Position numbers and translations under genes: made by a program
Notes under the pieces: model-generated
The model's database searches: none
Told to the model about the DNA's origin: nothing
Seen by the model: the letters and a program-made list of their open reading frames with translations, nothing else
Source of the DNA: Calycina herbarum
Lineage: Eukaryota > Ascomycota > Leotiomycetes > Helotiales > Pezizellaceae
Assembly (NCBI GenBank): GCA_001414485.1
Contig: LLEY01000088.1
Coordinates: 62,001 to 126,000 of the forward strand
Length of the DNA stretch: 64,000 bases
Reading direction: 5' to 3'
Part shown: positions 40,127-50,955 of the stretch, piece by piece
Position numbering within the stretch: position 1 is the first letter of the stretch
Layout: every line of letters begins with the position of its first letter

Positions 40127-40411
40127 TATAATAGAACTATTAGGAATTAATTAGAATAATCGGAATTAGAATTGCCGAGTCTACGTGCTGAATAGGATAC
40201 GATACAGATGTTATTTCAGGATTTGAAATAGCTAGATAGCTTTCGGACTTACTATTGTCCGAACCTCTTATAAATAGCTGCCTCCTCTCTATCGGGAAAA
40301 GACTAATTTAGTCTTTTCCTTCGTATTAGAGCCTAGTATTCGGATATGTTATTCTATCGAACGTACTTCTATATACCTCTTTTGTAGTAGTATCCGTTTC
40401 GTATCGTTATA
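40127..40411 (+). repeat. Solo LTR of the element A/B gypsy family
   Basis: 285 bp, starting tataatagaactatt and ending gtatcgttata, closely matching the LTRs of element A but less mutated. No matching 5-bp duplication is clear (attag on the left, ctaat on the right). Confidence 0.75.
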
Positions 40412-40758
40412 CTAATCTACCTACTAATAAGGCTATAATTAGTCTAAAAAGCTAGGGTCTTTATCTAGAAGAAGAGACTAAAGAAGAAAGAAAGAAGAGA
40501 GAGAAGAAGGATAAAGATATAGACTTTAAAGATAACTACTTTATACTTTAGTTATTTATTTCTATTTATAGTATACTACTTAGAGTACTACTTAAGTAGT
40601 TATAAGTAACTACTCTACTCTACTTAACTGAAATTTAAGTACTACTCTACTCTACTCTACTTATACTACTCAAGTATCTAAGTATTCCTTACTTATACTA
40701 ATAAGTTAGTCTACGACGAGCTAGGCTGCTCTAATACCTTTAAATTCTATAGAAACTA
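40412..40758. other. Short mixed stretch between solo LTR and third gypsy element
   Basis: A purine-rich repeat (about 40,440-40,560, related to 34,860-34,990) is followed by ctact-rich sequence to about 40,690. The last 40-60 bases (to 40758) may be the mutated left remainder of the bacterial dotA gene. The frame that joins dotA across the element reads AALIPLNSIET before DASLAYLS, with a TAG just upstream that could be a mutated CAG. Confidence 0.35.
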
Positions 40759-41030
40759 TATAATAGTACGAAACAGATAATACTATAAAAGAGGTATATA
40801 GAAGTATATTCTATAGAATAATATACTTAGATACTAGGCTCTAAATACGAAGGAAAAGATTAAATTAACCTTTCCCGATACTAAGAGTAAGAGTATCTAT
40901 ATATAAAAGAGTTTAGATAATAATAATAGACTCGGAGGTCTAAACCGGACATTTCTAATACTCGAATACGTATCTAGTCTAGTATATACGTAACCTTAGC
41001 AACTCTTATTCCTAATAGCAGGCTATTACA
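40759..41030 (-). repeat. LTR, left copy of gypsy element B (strongly RIP-mutated)
   Basis: 272 bp. Compared with the right copy it has T or A at most sites where the right copy has C or G, nearly always a transition. Confidence 0.9.
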
Positions 41031-41149
41031 TCCCTCTCTCTTGAAAAAGACTCGTCCCCGAGGCTTTGTATTATAGTCGAGGCGGTATCGGGGTTGTTTT
41101 TAGTAGTAACTCGGTTATTAGTTCTTGTCTGCCTTCTATACTTAGATCT

Positions 41150-44100
41150 ATTTAGAGAGGAGTCGGGGCGGTCCTGGTTTGTCTAGATATTTAGTATAGA
41201 AGTCTCTTAGAAGGTGTAGCGAACCTTGAAAATTGTTAGTAGAATACTAGGTAGGGTCTATATCGTAACTAACCTATCTAACCTAGTATTATAGTTGTCT
41301 TCTAAAAAGTCTACTACTAAGAATTTCTTAAACTTTCTATTCTTATATACCCTGAACGATTTCTAGAGGTAGCTCTAGAGCTTCTTATCTAGGTAAGAGA
41401 GTATTCGAATCCTTAGATAGTACGTCTATAGTAAAAACATTATAGATTAACGATTCTTCTAGGAGTTTTAGTTTATAAGAGTGTCTTATATATTCTAGTA
41501 TTTTAAAGGGTCTAGTCTACTGTTTAGCTAGCTTTTAGCTAGGTCGATTTATCTTAAGGTTTTTAGTCGATAAGTAAACTCTATTACTAATGTCCTAGTT
41601 AATAGCTCTTTAGTACTAATTCGTACTATCTTATATTCTCTACTAGGCTTTGCTTATATTATCTTTAGCTACGTTCTAGGCAGAGTATATACGTGTAGCT
41701 ATCTTAACTACCTTATTATAATTTAGTCGTTCCTAGAGAATAGAGGTTCTAGAAGTATTCTAATCTTATAAGGTTCGCGAATTCAGTCTAAACTTAAGCT
41801 AATAAGAGGTTATACTAATAGACAAGTGCGGAAGAGTTATTTATACTCTGTCTATAAGAGAGATTAACTCGCTCTAGTTATCCTAATAGTAGGTTACGAA
41901 AGGCCTTAGCCTCTAATCGATATATCGGTTTATAATCTCTGTCTAACTATCTGTTTGTTTATAGTAAGCTATAGAGAGTTTAAGCTTAACACTGATAATA
42001 CGACAGAATTCCGTCTAAAAATCTAAAACGAATTAAGGTTCTCTATTAGACGTAATCGATTTAGAGTAGTAACTAAAACGATAGATCTATTATATAAAAA
42101 GCTAGGCTAATCCTCTAGCGTCGATAGTAGAGTAGTAGAGTATAGATACTGAATCCTTTCCGAGGTAGTTAATAAATACTAGTATAGTATTATATCTATG
42201 CTTATTCTTAGAAAATAACTTAAAGTCTATATATATATACTATATTAAGTAATCTGACACTGGTAGTAGGTAGAGGAATCCTTATTATTTAGTCTATTAA
42301 GAATAAGAGTATTTATAAGCTTAGTAGTTAGCTACGTATAGTTTATAGTCTAAACCTATACCAACCTAGTAGTAGGTAGATACTAGTAACTAGTATATCT
42401 TTTAAGTACTTAGGTAAGTACTAGATATTTAGTTATAGGCTTTCTAGATTAGATTTATATAGAGTTCGGTGTTCCTTTTAATACAAAGCCGTCCTCTAAA
42501 TAAGAGTAAATTATTAGACGAGATAGTATAACTGTTCTTAAGTTCTCTACGTTTCTTCTTAAATAATTACGTATTAGCCGTCCTTAGCTTCTAAATTAGA
42601 TCCGATCTAGACTTAGAGATAATATCTAACTTAATTATAGAAAGAGATATCGCTTAAAAGGTCTAAGTAAGATCGGCGTTGATTTAGAGGTTAACTCTAA
42701 TAGGTCTAAGAAGGGTATATAAGCGGCTGTCTAACTTAACTTAATCTTATATTCTAATATCTTACTCCTGTCTAGTTAGTATATCCGTCTTTTGATTATT
42801 CTTTTTAGACGTGAATTAGATCTAGAAATTAAAGTTAGAGAGGAATTCTATCTATTATACTTACTTAGAAGTAAGCAGCTTCGTCGTTATAAAGTATTCT
42901 AAAGATCTATAGTCTAAGAAGACGTCGATATAGTTCTAATATAATATAAGTTTAGGTTACTATTTTCTAAACGCTTCTATAATTATAAACAGTTCCTTAT
43001 TATAGATTTCCTAATTTATTTCGTATCTAACTAGGACGTGGGAATAGAAACCTATAGAATACTAACGATTACTATATTATTAAGAGAATATATCTACTAT
43101 TACTTTATTAGAAGAGTCTGTCTCTAGCTTTATAGGATATTCGGAGTCGAAGTAGTATAAGGCTTGAATTAAGAGTAGCTAGATCTATAATTCTTCGAAG
43201 GCTTCTTTGTATTCGGGTATCTACTAAAACGGCTCTAAAGAGCGCGTTATAGTAGTTAGAGATTTTGCGATTTTACTAAAGTTCTTAATAAATTATCTAT
43301 AGAAACTATAAAAGCCTAGGTAGAACTTTACACCTGTTATAGTACTAGGTTAGGCCTAGTTATATAGAGGTTTTACTTTCTTAGAGTCTACTTCGAGTCC
43401 TTTCATAGTTAATATATAACTGAGATATTTAACTTAGGTAATACTAAATTCGCTTTTCTTAATATCTACTTAGAGTCCTACTTCTTAGAGCTGATTTAGG
43501 ACCTTCCTAACTTATTTCTTATATTCTTTAATACTGTTTAAATAAATTAATATATTATCTAAGTAAGCGATATAGAAGTTATCTAGGTATTCGATTAAGA
43601 CGTCGTTTATATAACGTTAGTAGGTAGCAGGTCTATTATAGAGTCTAAAAGAAAGGACCTTATATTTATATATTCTATACCTAGTTCTAAACGTAGTTAT
43701 CTCTTCTAAGTCTAGGTCTATTTAGATATAGTAGAAGGCTTATTATATATCTAACTTAGTAAAGATCTTAGCTTTTCTTATTCTCGAAAGGAGTTTGTTA
43801 ATACGAGGAATCGGGTAGGGGTTGTTTTAGATAAGAGTATTAAGCTTCTAATAATTAATCTAGAACTGTAGCTTATTACTATTAGGCTTTTTAACGAAGA
43901 GTACTAGTAAGGCGAAAGAACTATTACTATTAACAATAAATCCTTTATTTAAATTATTAATAAGATACTCTTTCGTCGCTTATAGCTTTGCAGTTAACTG
44001 TCGATATAGTAGAGAGTAGAAGGTAGGAAGAGGTTTATTTAAGGTGATTTTATAGTCGTATACACGGTAAGAGAGAAGTTTATTTAAGACTGCTTTTAAG

Positions 44101-46700
44101 AATATATCCTAGAATAACGAGTAATATTAAGAGAGTTAGAACTATATTAGGTCCGTAGTCTCAGCGTTATCTAAGAGTAGAGCTAATCTTTCGTTAATAA
44201 TCTAATCTAATTTATAGATACTTATTATAAAGAACTCGGTATTAGGTTGCTTTATATTAAAATATAAAGTATTCGTACTTATTTTACTAATAAAAGAGTA
44301 TAGGGTTCGATCTATCTAAGCTATACTAGTAGGTTAGAGAGTATTTAGAGTAGAGTTAGAGAGGTAGATATCAAGAGTTAATATCGTAGATAATAGTAAT
44401 AACTTAGCTAAGAGCTTACTATTCCTTCGCTTTTTATCTTAATAGAGAGCGTAATCTCTTTAGTTCGTATCTAACTATGTATTTAAATAAGACTTCTAGT
44501 TCTAGCTAGAAGTTAGAGAAAGTAAGATTTCCTTTCTAAAGTAAGGAGTTAGTAGGGTTTCAGCTAGTTAAATAAGTTAATTCGTAGCAGAGTTAAGAAG
44601 AATATTAAAATGTTTTAACTATTTGTTTCTAATAATTAGGTCTTATTATCTAAGGTCTAGGACGATAAAGAGGCAGTTTCGGATACGACGTCGATCTAGG
44701 TTTAGATATAGTCGTATAAACCATATTACTTTACTCTTAATACTACTATTATATCTACGAATAGGCACCGAGTAAAGTAGTTTTCGAATCTATATACCTA
44801 ACGATTAGAATAGCTATAGAGCTAGGGGTCGATTTAAGAATAGAAATCTATTCGCTTCTATATCTATTAAGGCTCGAGTTTTAACACTATATCTATATAT
44901 ACTAAGTATTATATTCGTAAGAAATTAGTTTCCTCTTATAAGTCTAGAAAGGTCGAGATTTAATAGATTATATTTATATAGGCCTAGAAAGGAGTCTTTA
45001 CTTAGGCTATCTTATTTTCCTTCTAATTTAGATTAAAATCAGAGTACTTTATAAGAACTTATAAGTTATCTTCGTCCGCTTCTTAGACTATTTCTTTAAT
45101 ACTAGGTAGCTAAGAGCAGTCGGTTTTATAGTACCTAGGCTTACTACAGTAGTAGTACGTCGTACTAGCTAGGACTCGGTCTAGAGTCTTTTAGCGTTCG
45201 CTAGTAGAGGTAGTTTTAAATATTCTTAAAGTGGTCTAAACAGTAGAGAAGGATCCGCTTATAGGTAGTAAGGGTTTTAGTATTAAACTAAATAAGAATT
45301 AAAAAGTAGTCTTTTTAACTAAAGTGTTTATACTAACTAGCTCGTATTAGCTATATATAACTCAGCGTTTCAGCGTCGTTCCTTATCTAGAGCTAGGAGA
45401 TTTACTACTATTTTAACAAAGTTATAATTCCAACGTCTCTTAAGTATAGCAGCCGAGTTTCGTAGCTATAGTATAATTTTCTCTTATATATAGAAGAATT
45501 ATTCTAACTCTAGTATCTCTCTAAGTATAGCTATACTTGAAAAGCGACCTCTAAAGTTAGTAAACGTTTCTCTAATATAATCTTTTCTACTTATTTATAA
45601 GGCCTAGAAAGCGTTCTATATATCCTCTATCTCGTATCCGGTTAAGAAATATAAATCTAAAAGTTTAATTATATCTTAATAATCGTAGAAAGTAATATAA
45701 ATCGACTTAGACTAGTATCAGAGCTTAAGATAGTTCCTAGCGATTCTAGTAGTTATTCTCTAGATAAGAGCTTTTTAAGTTAAGCTTATATTATAATAAT
45801 TAGTATTTACTAGAAGTCTATCGCGTACTAATATCTTCTATTATCGGTATATTAGTAATATACTATTGTCTAAAGGTTTAATTTTTTCTATAATTTTGCT
45901 TTTAGCAGGTTAGAGGGTATTTAGACTATATTCGAGGTTATATAAAGTAGTCTGCTGTTAAGAGAAGGCATTAGAAGCAGGTTCGCTTCTTAAGCGAAAG
46001 GGGTCTAGTATAGTACTTGGAATAGAAGGAGAGTTATAGTCGGTTTCAGGTTAGGAAGGTTAAGAGACTCTGGTTTATTCTTAGAGTTCTTTTATAATAG
46101 ATTCTAACTGTCTAAACCGATAGTTATTATTTCAAAGTTCTTCTTCTAATCCTTATACTATACCCTATATCTCGTCTATATTAGAAAAGTCTCGTAGGTC
46201 TCTAAGGTTTCAGGCTAGGCTCTTACCTTTGTTATTCCTTAACTTTTTAGGTTTAGGTATATAAGTGCGGTTCGGTGCGTATTTAGAGAGAGGCTTACTA
46301 GTTTCTCTAGTAGGTTGCTTAACGCTCTCTAGCGGAGCTTAGAAGAGACCTAGGGTCGCTCCTTAGTTTAATATACTCGATATTATTAAGAGAGGGTTTA
46401 GAGGTAGATTCGGGAGCCTTCTAAGTAACTTAATATCGACTTTCTAAACCTTATATAGTAATCCCTATATAGAGAGGGTTATTTAAAGTCTTAGGAATCC
46501 TTAGCGTCTTCTACTTCCTTAACGTATTAGAGGATACGCTTTTTACTAGCTAACTAACAGATATTAAACTCTGATATTACTAGCTGTCTATAAACTAGTA
46601 ATTTGAGGTTGTCGTTATACTAATCCGAATCTAGGCTAAATCGAATTCGATATAGGACGTCAACGCGCTCGGTGAGATATTATAATAGGCCGTCTCCGGC
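41150..46700 (-). pseudogene. Decayed gag-pol of gypsy element B
   Basis: On the minus strand: reverse transcriptase at about 43,400-43,950 (GFIVNSNSSFALLVLFVKKP, later RINKLLSRIRKAKIFTKLD and IAYLDNILIYL), integrase at about 41,850-42,500 and a chromodomain at about 41,200-41,350. Same order and sequence type as element A. Stops are mainly TAG, as expected from RIP. gag lies towards 46 kb. Confidence 0.8.
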
Positions 46701-46721
46701 GAGAAGAATTTAATCTTTTAA

Positions 46722-46993
46722 TATAACGGCACGAAACAGACAATACTATGAAAGAGGCATATAGAAGTACGTTCCGTAGAATAACATGCTTGGATACTAG
46801 GCTCTAAACACGAAGGAAAAGATCAAATTGACCTTTCCCGATACTGAGGGTAAGGGCATCTATATACAAAAGGGTTCGGACAATAACAATAGACTCGGAG
46901 GTCTGAACCGGACATTCCTAATACTCGAATACGTATCCAGTCTGGTATGTACGCAACCTTGGCAACTCTCATTCCTAATGGCGGGCCATCACA
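46722..46993 (-). repeat. LTR, right copy of gypsy element B (little mutated)
   Basis: 272 bp, from tataacggcacg to gggccatcaca. Intact TGTGATGG end on the minus strand. Directly abuts dotA sequence at 46994. Confidence 0.9.
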
Positions 46994-49110
46994 AACTGAC
47001 GCCTCGCTCGCCTATTTGTCCACAATTTTTAGAGTAGTAGATAGAGTATTGTACGGCACCGGCAGCCAGATTGCGGGGACCTTATCTCGACAATTGAGTA
47101 CCGTGCTACTCTGTGTGGCTGGTCTATTACAGACTTATATGACTTTTGTCAGCATACTCAACACAGCATCGGATGGGCAATTTCTAGGCCAAAAGTGGTC
47201 TTCGATGTGGATCCCAGTCCGTATGCTTTTAGGTTTGAGTTTATTGGTGCCCAAAGGCACAACAGGCTATGCTTTGATCCAAATCATCGTGGTGTCTATT
47301 GTTGTGCAAGGTGGGTGCTAGAAATCTTGCCTGGAAAACAGCACTGAGTCATCTCGAGGGTGGGGGGACCATTATTGAATCTTTTAAAGTGCCACCTCGA
47401 GAAGAATCAATGTCTGATGCACAATACGATGAGCATTGGGCCGAGCGGTACTTGATCGGGGAAGCCGCCAAAGTGTTAAAATCCGAGGTTTGTATGATGA
47501 TGCTTTATCAACAAAGCCATCAGGACGGTTAGGTGCCGCCATTAGATTTTGCGCATACGCTTCACTTACAAACAGGACATACTTCTCCCAACAATCCAAA
47601 AAATTTGATCCGCTTTCCTGAAGTGTGGGATCCTTGATTATACGGATCCATCTCTTGGGAGCGTGCTTAAGAGAGGTTGAGTAGTGGGATTTCATCAGGC
47701 GATTTGCTTCAGGCCGCGGTACAACGCATGGTGCTCGTCTTACTGGGCCCTGCTCAACGGATCGCAAGCAAGATTGTACCTTCATCCTCAAAACCAGCTT
47801 AAGCGGAGTCTACACCGTTATCCGCTGTACTGCCGACTCCTTTGCCTGGGTCATCACGGTATGCCGCGTATTATTTTACGTAAAGTGAAAAGTTTATACT
47901 CGTGAATGCAGCTCGAAGCGTGGCGGGGATGCTCAAAGCCGAGTTTCGAGACCAGGCTGCACTTAAAAGAATCATGTAAGAACAGACCCTCGCATAAGAA
48001 AAAGACCATATGCGCAATGCAGGTTGGATGATTGCAGGTTTTTATTATTGGACCTTGGCTAAAATGAATCGACAAGTCGCTGCGTTAACCACTCAGTGGT
48101 TTGATATTAAAAGCAAAATGACAGTCACTGAAGCCAATAATAAGGTCATCCTCAATCGTTTATCGGATACAAATCAAAAAGAAAATTTCAGGCGTTTTTT
48201 AGCACAACTCGCTGCTTTTATTCAAGAAGAGAAACTAAACTTAAGCAACTATTATCAAGCGCCACGGATCACTGCCTCATCCCAACCCGCTGAAGACCAT
48301 CTGGATGTATTCAGCTCAAATAGTCAAGCATTTCAAAAGCGCATGCGCGCTCTCTTGAATAGCAAACAAGACCCAATGATGGCTCTATCAACGATTGGAG
48401 AAGAGTTTTTGAGAATTGTACAAGACACCTGGCAAGACATTGCTCAGAAGAATGTAGCATTACAGCCTATTTTAGTTGCCTGGATGATATTGAATTTCAC
48501 ACTGGGATCAGTTTTAGTATATTACGTTCCTTTCATTCCATTTTTTTGGTTTTTCTTCGGTTCGCTCTCTTGGCTTGGATCAGTGATTGGCGCTGTTTTA
48601 GCAGCTCCGCTTGTAGCTTTAGGGTTAATGCATCCTGAAGGGCATGATTTTTTTGGACAATCAGAGCAAGCCGTTCGGTTATTAGCGATTCTTTTTCTCA
48701 AACCCATGTTGATGATTTTTGGATTAATTTTTGGGATGACGCTATGCGCTGTCGCCTTCGAATTATTTCATTATAGCTATCTGATTGCTGTCAACCAAAT
48801 GCCTATGTTCAATGGAACATTGCTGGCAGGTGTTGACCAAACGGCTACAACGACCGTATACACAACGGTTGCCATCAACATTGTCACGCGCTGTTTCGCT
48901 TTGATTTATGAAATCCCTAATCGAGTATTTTCCTGGATCGGATGGCAGACAGAAGGACATAGTGAGGCTGAGGTTTTGGGTCAGGTTAAAGGTGGTTTGG
49001 ATCAGTCTGTGGGAGGAATTGGTCATCGCACGATAGGACAAGGCATGCCTCCTCCAGTTCATGGTAGTGCTGGACACAACCCTCCCAGTGTAAGGATTGA
49101 ACCCTGGTAA
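46994..49110 (+). pseudogene. dotA: Bacterial DotA/TraY-family type IVB secretion membrane protein, broken
   Basis: DotA (TraY in IncI plasmids) is a large inner-membrane component of the Dot/Icm type IVB secretion system. Family-typical stretches are plain: GTGSQIAGT, then SILNTASDGQFLGQKWSS and WIPVRMLLG, then ALIQIIVVSIVVQG; after a frame change, NLAWKTALSHL and WAERYLIGEAAKVLKSEVC; and near the end ALGLMHPEGHDFFG with hydrophobic helices. The N-terminus is replaced by the LTR of element B. A frame change at about 47,305-47,312 is explained by a 2-nt deletion. From there to 49110 a single frame is interrupted by seven stops: 47530 TAG, 47635 TGA, 47668, 47800, 47881, 47977 and 47995 (all TAA). 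All lie in the half nearest the retrotransposon. The last 366 codons are open. Family match is strong; the symbol reflects family, not proven orthology. Confidence 0.85.
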
Positions 49111-49251
49111 CGAGTGTATTAGAATGTATCCGGTGCTTTAAAATATAGAGATTGCTCAGCGGTATTACGTTGTTTTCTTTTGATGAAGGGCTCCATAAAA
49201 TAAAACGTGCAAAATGTTTCTAAAAAGTTTACACTAGCTCTCTTTAAGATG

Positions 49252-49327
49252 GGGTGCTTAGCTCAGCTGGGAGAGCATCGCCCTTATAAGGCGAGGGTCG
49301 TAGGTTCGAGCCCTACAGCACCCACCA
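49252..49327 (+). tRNA. Bacterial tRNA-Val gene with anticodon altered to UAU
   Basis: A 76-nt cloverleaf with encoded CCA: acceptor gggtgct/agcaccc, D stem gctc/gagc, anticodon stem tcgcc/ggcga, T stem gtagg/cctac. The loop reads CTTATAA, so the anticodon is TAT. The body (GGGTG start, GCTCAGCTGGGAGAGC, CCA encoded) is that of bacterial tRNA-Val, whose loop is CTTACAA (anticodon UAC). One C-to-T change in CpA context explains the difference. As written it would decode AUA, but the identity elements look like valine. The encoded CCA shows bacterial, not fungal nuclear, origin. Confidence 0.85.
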
Positions 49328-49340
49328 TTAAGTGCTAGAA

Positions 49341-49417
49341 GGAGTAGTAGTTCAGTTGGTTAGAATACCGGCCTGTCACGCCGGGGGTCGCGGGTTCGAG
49401 TCCCGTCCACTCCGCCA
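49341..49417 (+). tRNA. Bacterial tRNA-Asp (GUC), one acceptor mismatch
   Basis: 77-nt cloverleaf with encoded CCA, loop CTGTCAC (anticodon GTC) and T arm cgggTTCGAGTcccg. The acceptor reads ggagtag against ccactcc, giving an A-C mismatch at pair 6-67 where a G-C pair is expected. The change is TpG to TpA, again RIP-type. The gene lies 13 nt after the tRNA-Val gene, so the two were probably co-transcribed in the bacterium, and 27 nt before the likely ppiD start. Confidence 0.9.
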
Positions 49418-49444
49418 ATGATATCTATAGAGTATATTAATAAT

Positions 49445-50947
49445 ATGCTGCAAAGTTTACGTGATTTTTTTCTTAAGTGGTTAATCGCCTTTTTATTAGG
49501 GCTCCTAGGACTATTGATGGTGGGGTCAAGTATTTACAACCCCTCGCTTCACGGATCCAAGGCCGCTCAGACCGTGCTGGTCTGGGTTAATCGCAAAAAA
49601 ATTCGCAGATTTCACGTAGAGAACGCCTACGAGGCTTTGAAGCGACAGTATCAATCCAGTGATAACTCTCAAATAACACCAGAAATAGAAAATGACTCGC
49701 GTCTTGCTGCTGTAAAACAGTTCGTTCTCATGGAGGTTTTAAAACAGCGATCTTATGCGAGGAGTTACCGTATACACCCTGAAGATGCTTTAAATCTTGT
49801 GAAAGGGACGCCTGCTTTCCAAGTGGATCAACAGTTTTCGCAACAGCAGTTTACCAAGCTACTCGCTGCAGCCGGGCATAGTCAAACTACTTTTTTAAAA
49901 GAGGTTTTCGAGAGTCAAGTGGTCAACCAATTACCTGAGGCCATCATGAGGAGTGCGTTCGTTTTACCGCAAGAGGTCAATCAAGTTGTTCGTTTGATAA
50001 AGCAACAACGCGACTTCAATTATGCCATGCTGAAGGCAGAGCATTTTATGCCATCAGATGCCCAGTTACCCATGGAATCGGTCAGTGCTTACTATGACGA
50101 ACATCTCAGTGCATTCCGTGTGCCAGAGCAAGTTAGCATTGATTATATTATGCTGTCCCGCACTGATGTTTTAAACAAAATAAAAGCCGCCTCCACTGCT
50201 TTGCTTAAAGAGATTGAGCAAACAGCGACTGAGCAGTTCTCACAAGCGGTGACTCGTTTAACTCAACTGAACGATACATACCCCGGCTCACTCACAGAAG
50301 CGGCTCAAGCACTTAATATTGCAGTGCAATCTACCCCATTGTTTGATCGTTCGGGAGGATCAAACGCGCTTACTCAGCATCCCGAGATTATCAAGGCAGC
50401 TTTTAGCAAAGCGCTACGCCAAGGCCGCAATAGTGCTGTTATCCACTTAGACTCAGAGCGAGTCCTATTGTTACGACTGAAGCAATACCAGCCTTTACGT
50501 TTAGCGGCTCTGAATGAAGTAGAGAAACAAGTACGTCAGCAGTTGAGTTTGCATAAAGCACGCGAAGCGGCTCAACAATGTGGAGAGCAGCTCATTACAC
50601 AGATGAAAAAAAATGCTAGAGCCTTGCCTCCATTGCCCGCTCATAGCCAGTGGCGCAAAGTAGAAAAAGCAATGCGCGATAACCAAACTATTCCTGCTCC
50701 TTTATTAATAACCGCTTTTTCTATGCCATACCAGGGCGCAGTCCCTAGTGTGCAGGGCGTTGCTTTACCGAACGGTGATTACGCCGTCATTCAATTTTCT
50801 AAGCTAAGATATGGTCGATTCAGTCAGTTAGACGATCAGCAACGTGGGTTTTATCGAGATAGTCTCATCGCAGAGATGGGCCAGTTGGATTACATACAGT
50901 ATACTTATGCCAATGGAAATCGTGCGAAGGTCACCTATTTCTTCTAG
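49445..50947 (+). CDS. ppiD: Bacterial PpiD-like periplasmic chaperone without a parvulin domain
   Basis: 500 aa from the MLQSLRDFF start, chosen because PpiD proteins begin with this short cytoplasmic stretch; an in-frame ATG at 49418 overlaps the tRNA end. One membrane helix (about residues 11-31) is followed by a SurA_N-like chaperone region with the family motif TPAFQVDQQFSQQQF, then SVSAYYDEHLSAFRVPEQVSIDYI. PpiD anchors in the inner membrane and helps proteins leaving the Sec translocon. E. coli PpiD is 623 aa. Here the parvulin domain that should follow the EQVSIDYI segment is missing: there is no GGDLGW-type motif, and the sequence passes into the TPLFDRSGG...RLKQYQPL C-terminal part. 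No stops or frameshifts. Expression in the fungus is not implied. Confidence 0.8.
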   Translation: MLQSLRDFFLKWLIAFLLGLLGLLMVGSSIYNPSLHGSKAAQTVLVWVNRKKIRRFHVENAYEALKRQYQSSDNSQITPEIENDSRLAAVKQFVLMEVLKQRSYARSYRIHPEDALNLVKGTPAFQVDQQFSQQQFTKLLAAAGHSQTTFLKEVFESQVVNQLPEAIMRSAFVLPQEVNQVVRLIKQQRDFNYAMLKAEHFMPSDAQLPMESVSAYYDEHLSAFRVPEQVSIDYIMLSRTDVLNKIKAASTALLKEIEQTATEQFSQAVTRLTQLNDTYPGSLTEAAQALNIAVQSTPLFDRSGGSNALTQHPEIIKAAFSKALRQGRNSAVIHLDSERVLLLRLKQYQPLRLAALNEVEKQVRQQLSLHKAREAAQQCGEQLITQMKKNARALPPLPAHSQWRKVEKAMRDNQTIPAPLLITAFSMPYQGAVPSVQGVALPNGDYAVIQFSKLRYGRFSQLDDQQRGFYRDSLIAEMGQLDYIQYTYANGNRAKVTYFF

Positions 50948-50955
50948 TTGCCAAT

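Larger units (their letters stand above)
40759..46993 (-). mobile_element. Ty3/gypsy retrotransposon (element B), minus orientation, inserted in bacterial dotA
   Basis: Two 272-bp LTRs (40759-41030 and 46722-46993) with flanking 5-bp duplication aacta (40754-40758) / aactg (46994-46998). The single difference is G to A, which is C to T at CpA on the other strand, a RIP-type change. A purine tract lies next to the left LTR (41031-41042, complement aagagagaggga), as expected for minus orientation. The internal region is 5.7 kb and is homologous to element A from LTR to chromodomain. The right LTR is far less mutated than the left. Because the right duplication lies inside dotA sequence, this insertion postdates arrival of the bacterial DNA. 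Confidence 0.9.

Noticed and set aside
47384..47791. 135-codon minus-strand ORF in the bacterial block
   Set aside because: It is opposite the dotA frame, which carries recognisable family motifs; this ORF has none.
49252..49327. A true tRNA-Ile(UAU)
   Set aside because: The body, stems and start are those of bacterial tRNA-Val; a single CpA-context C-to-T explains the anticodon.
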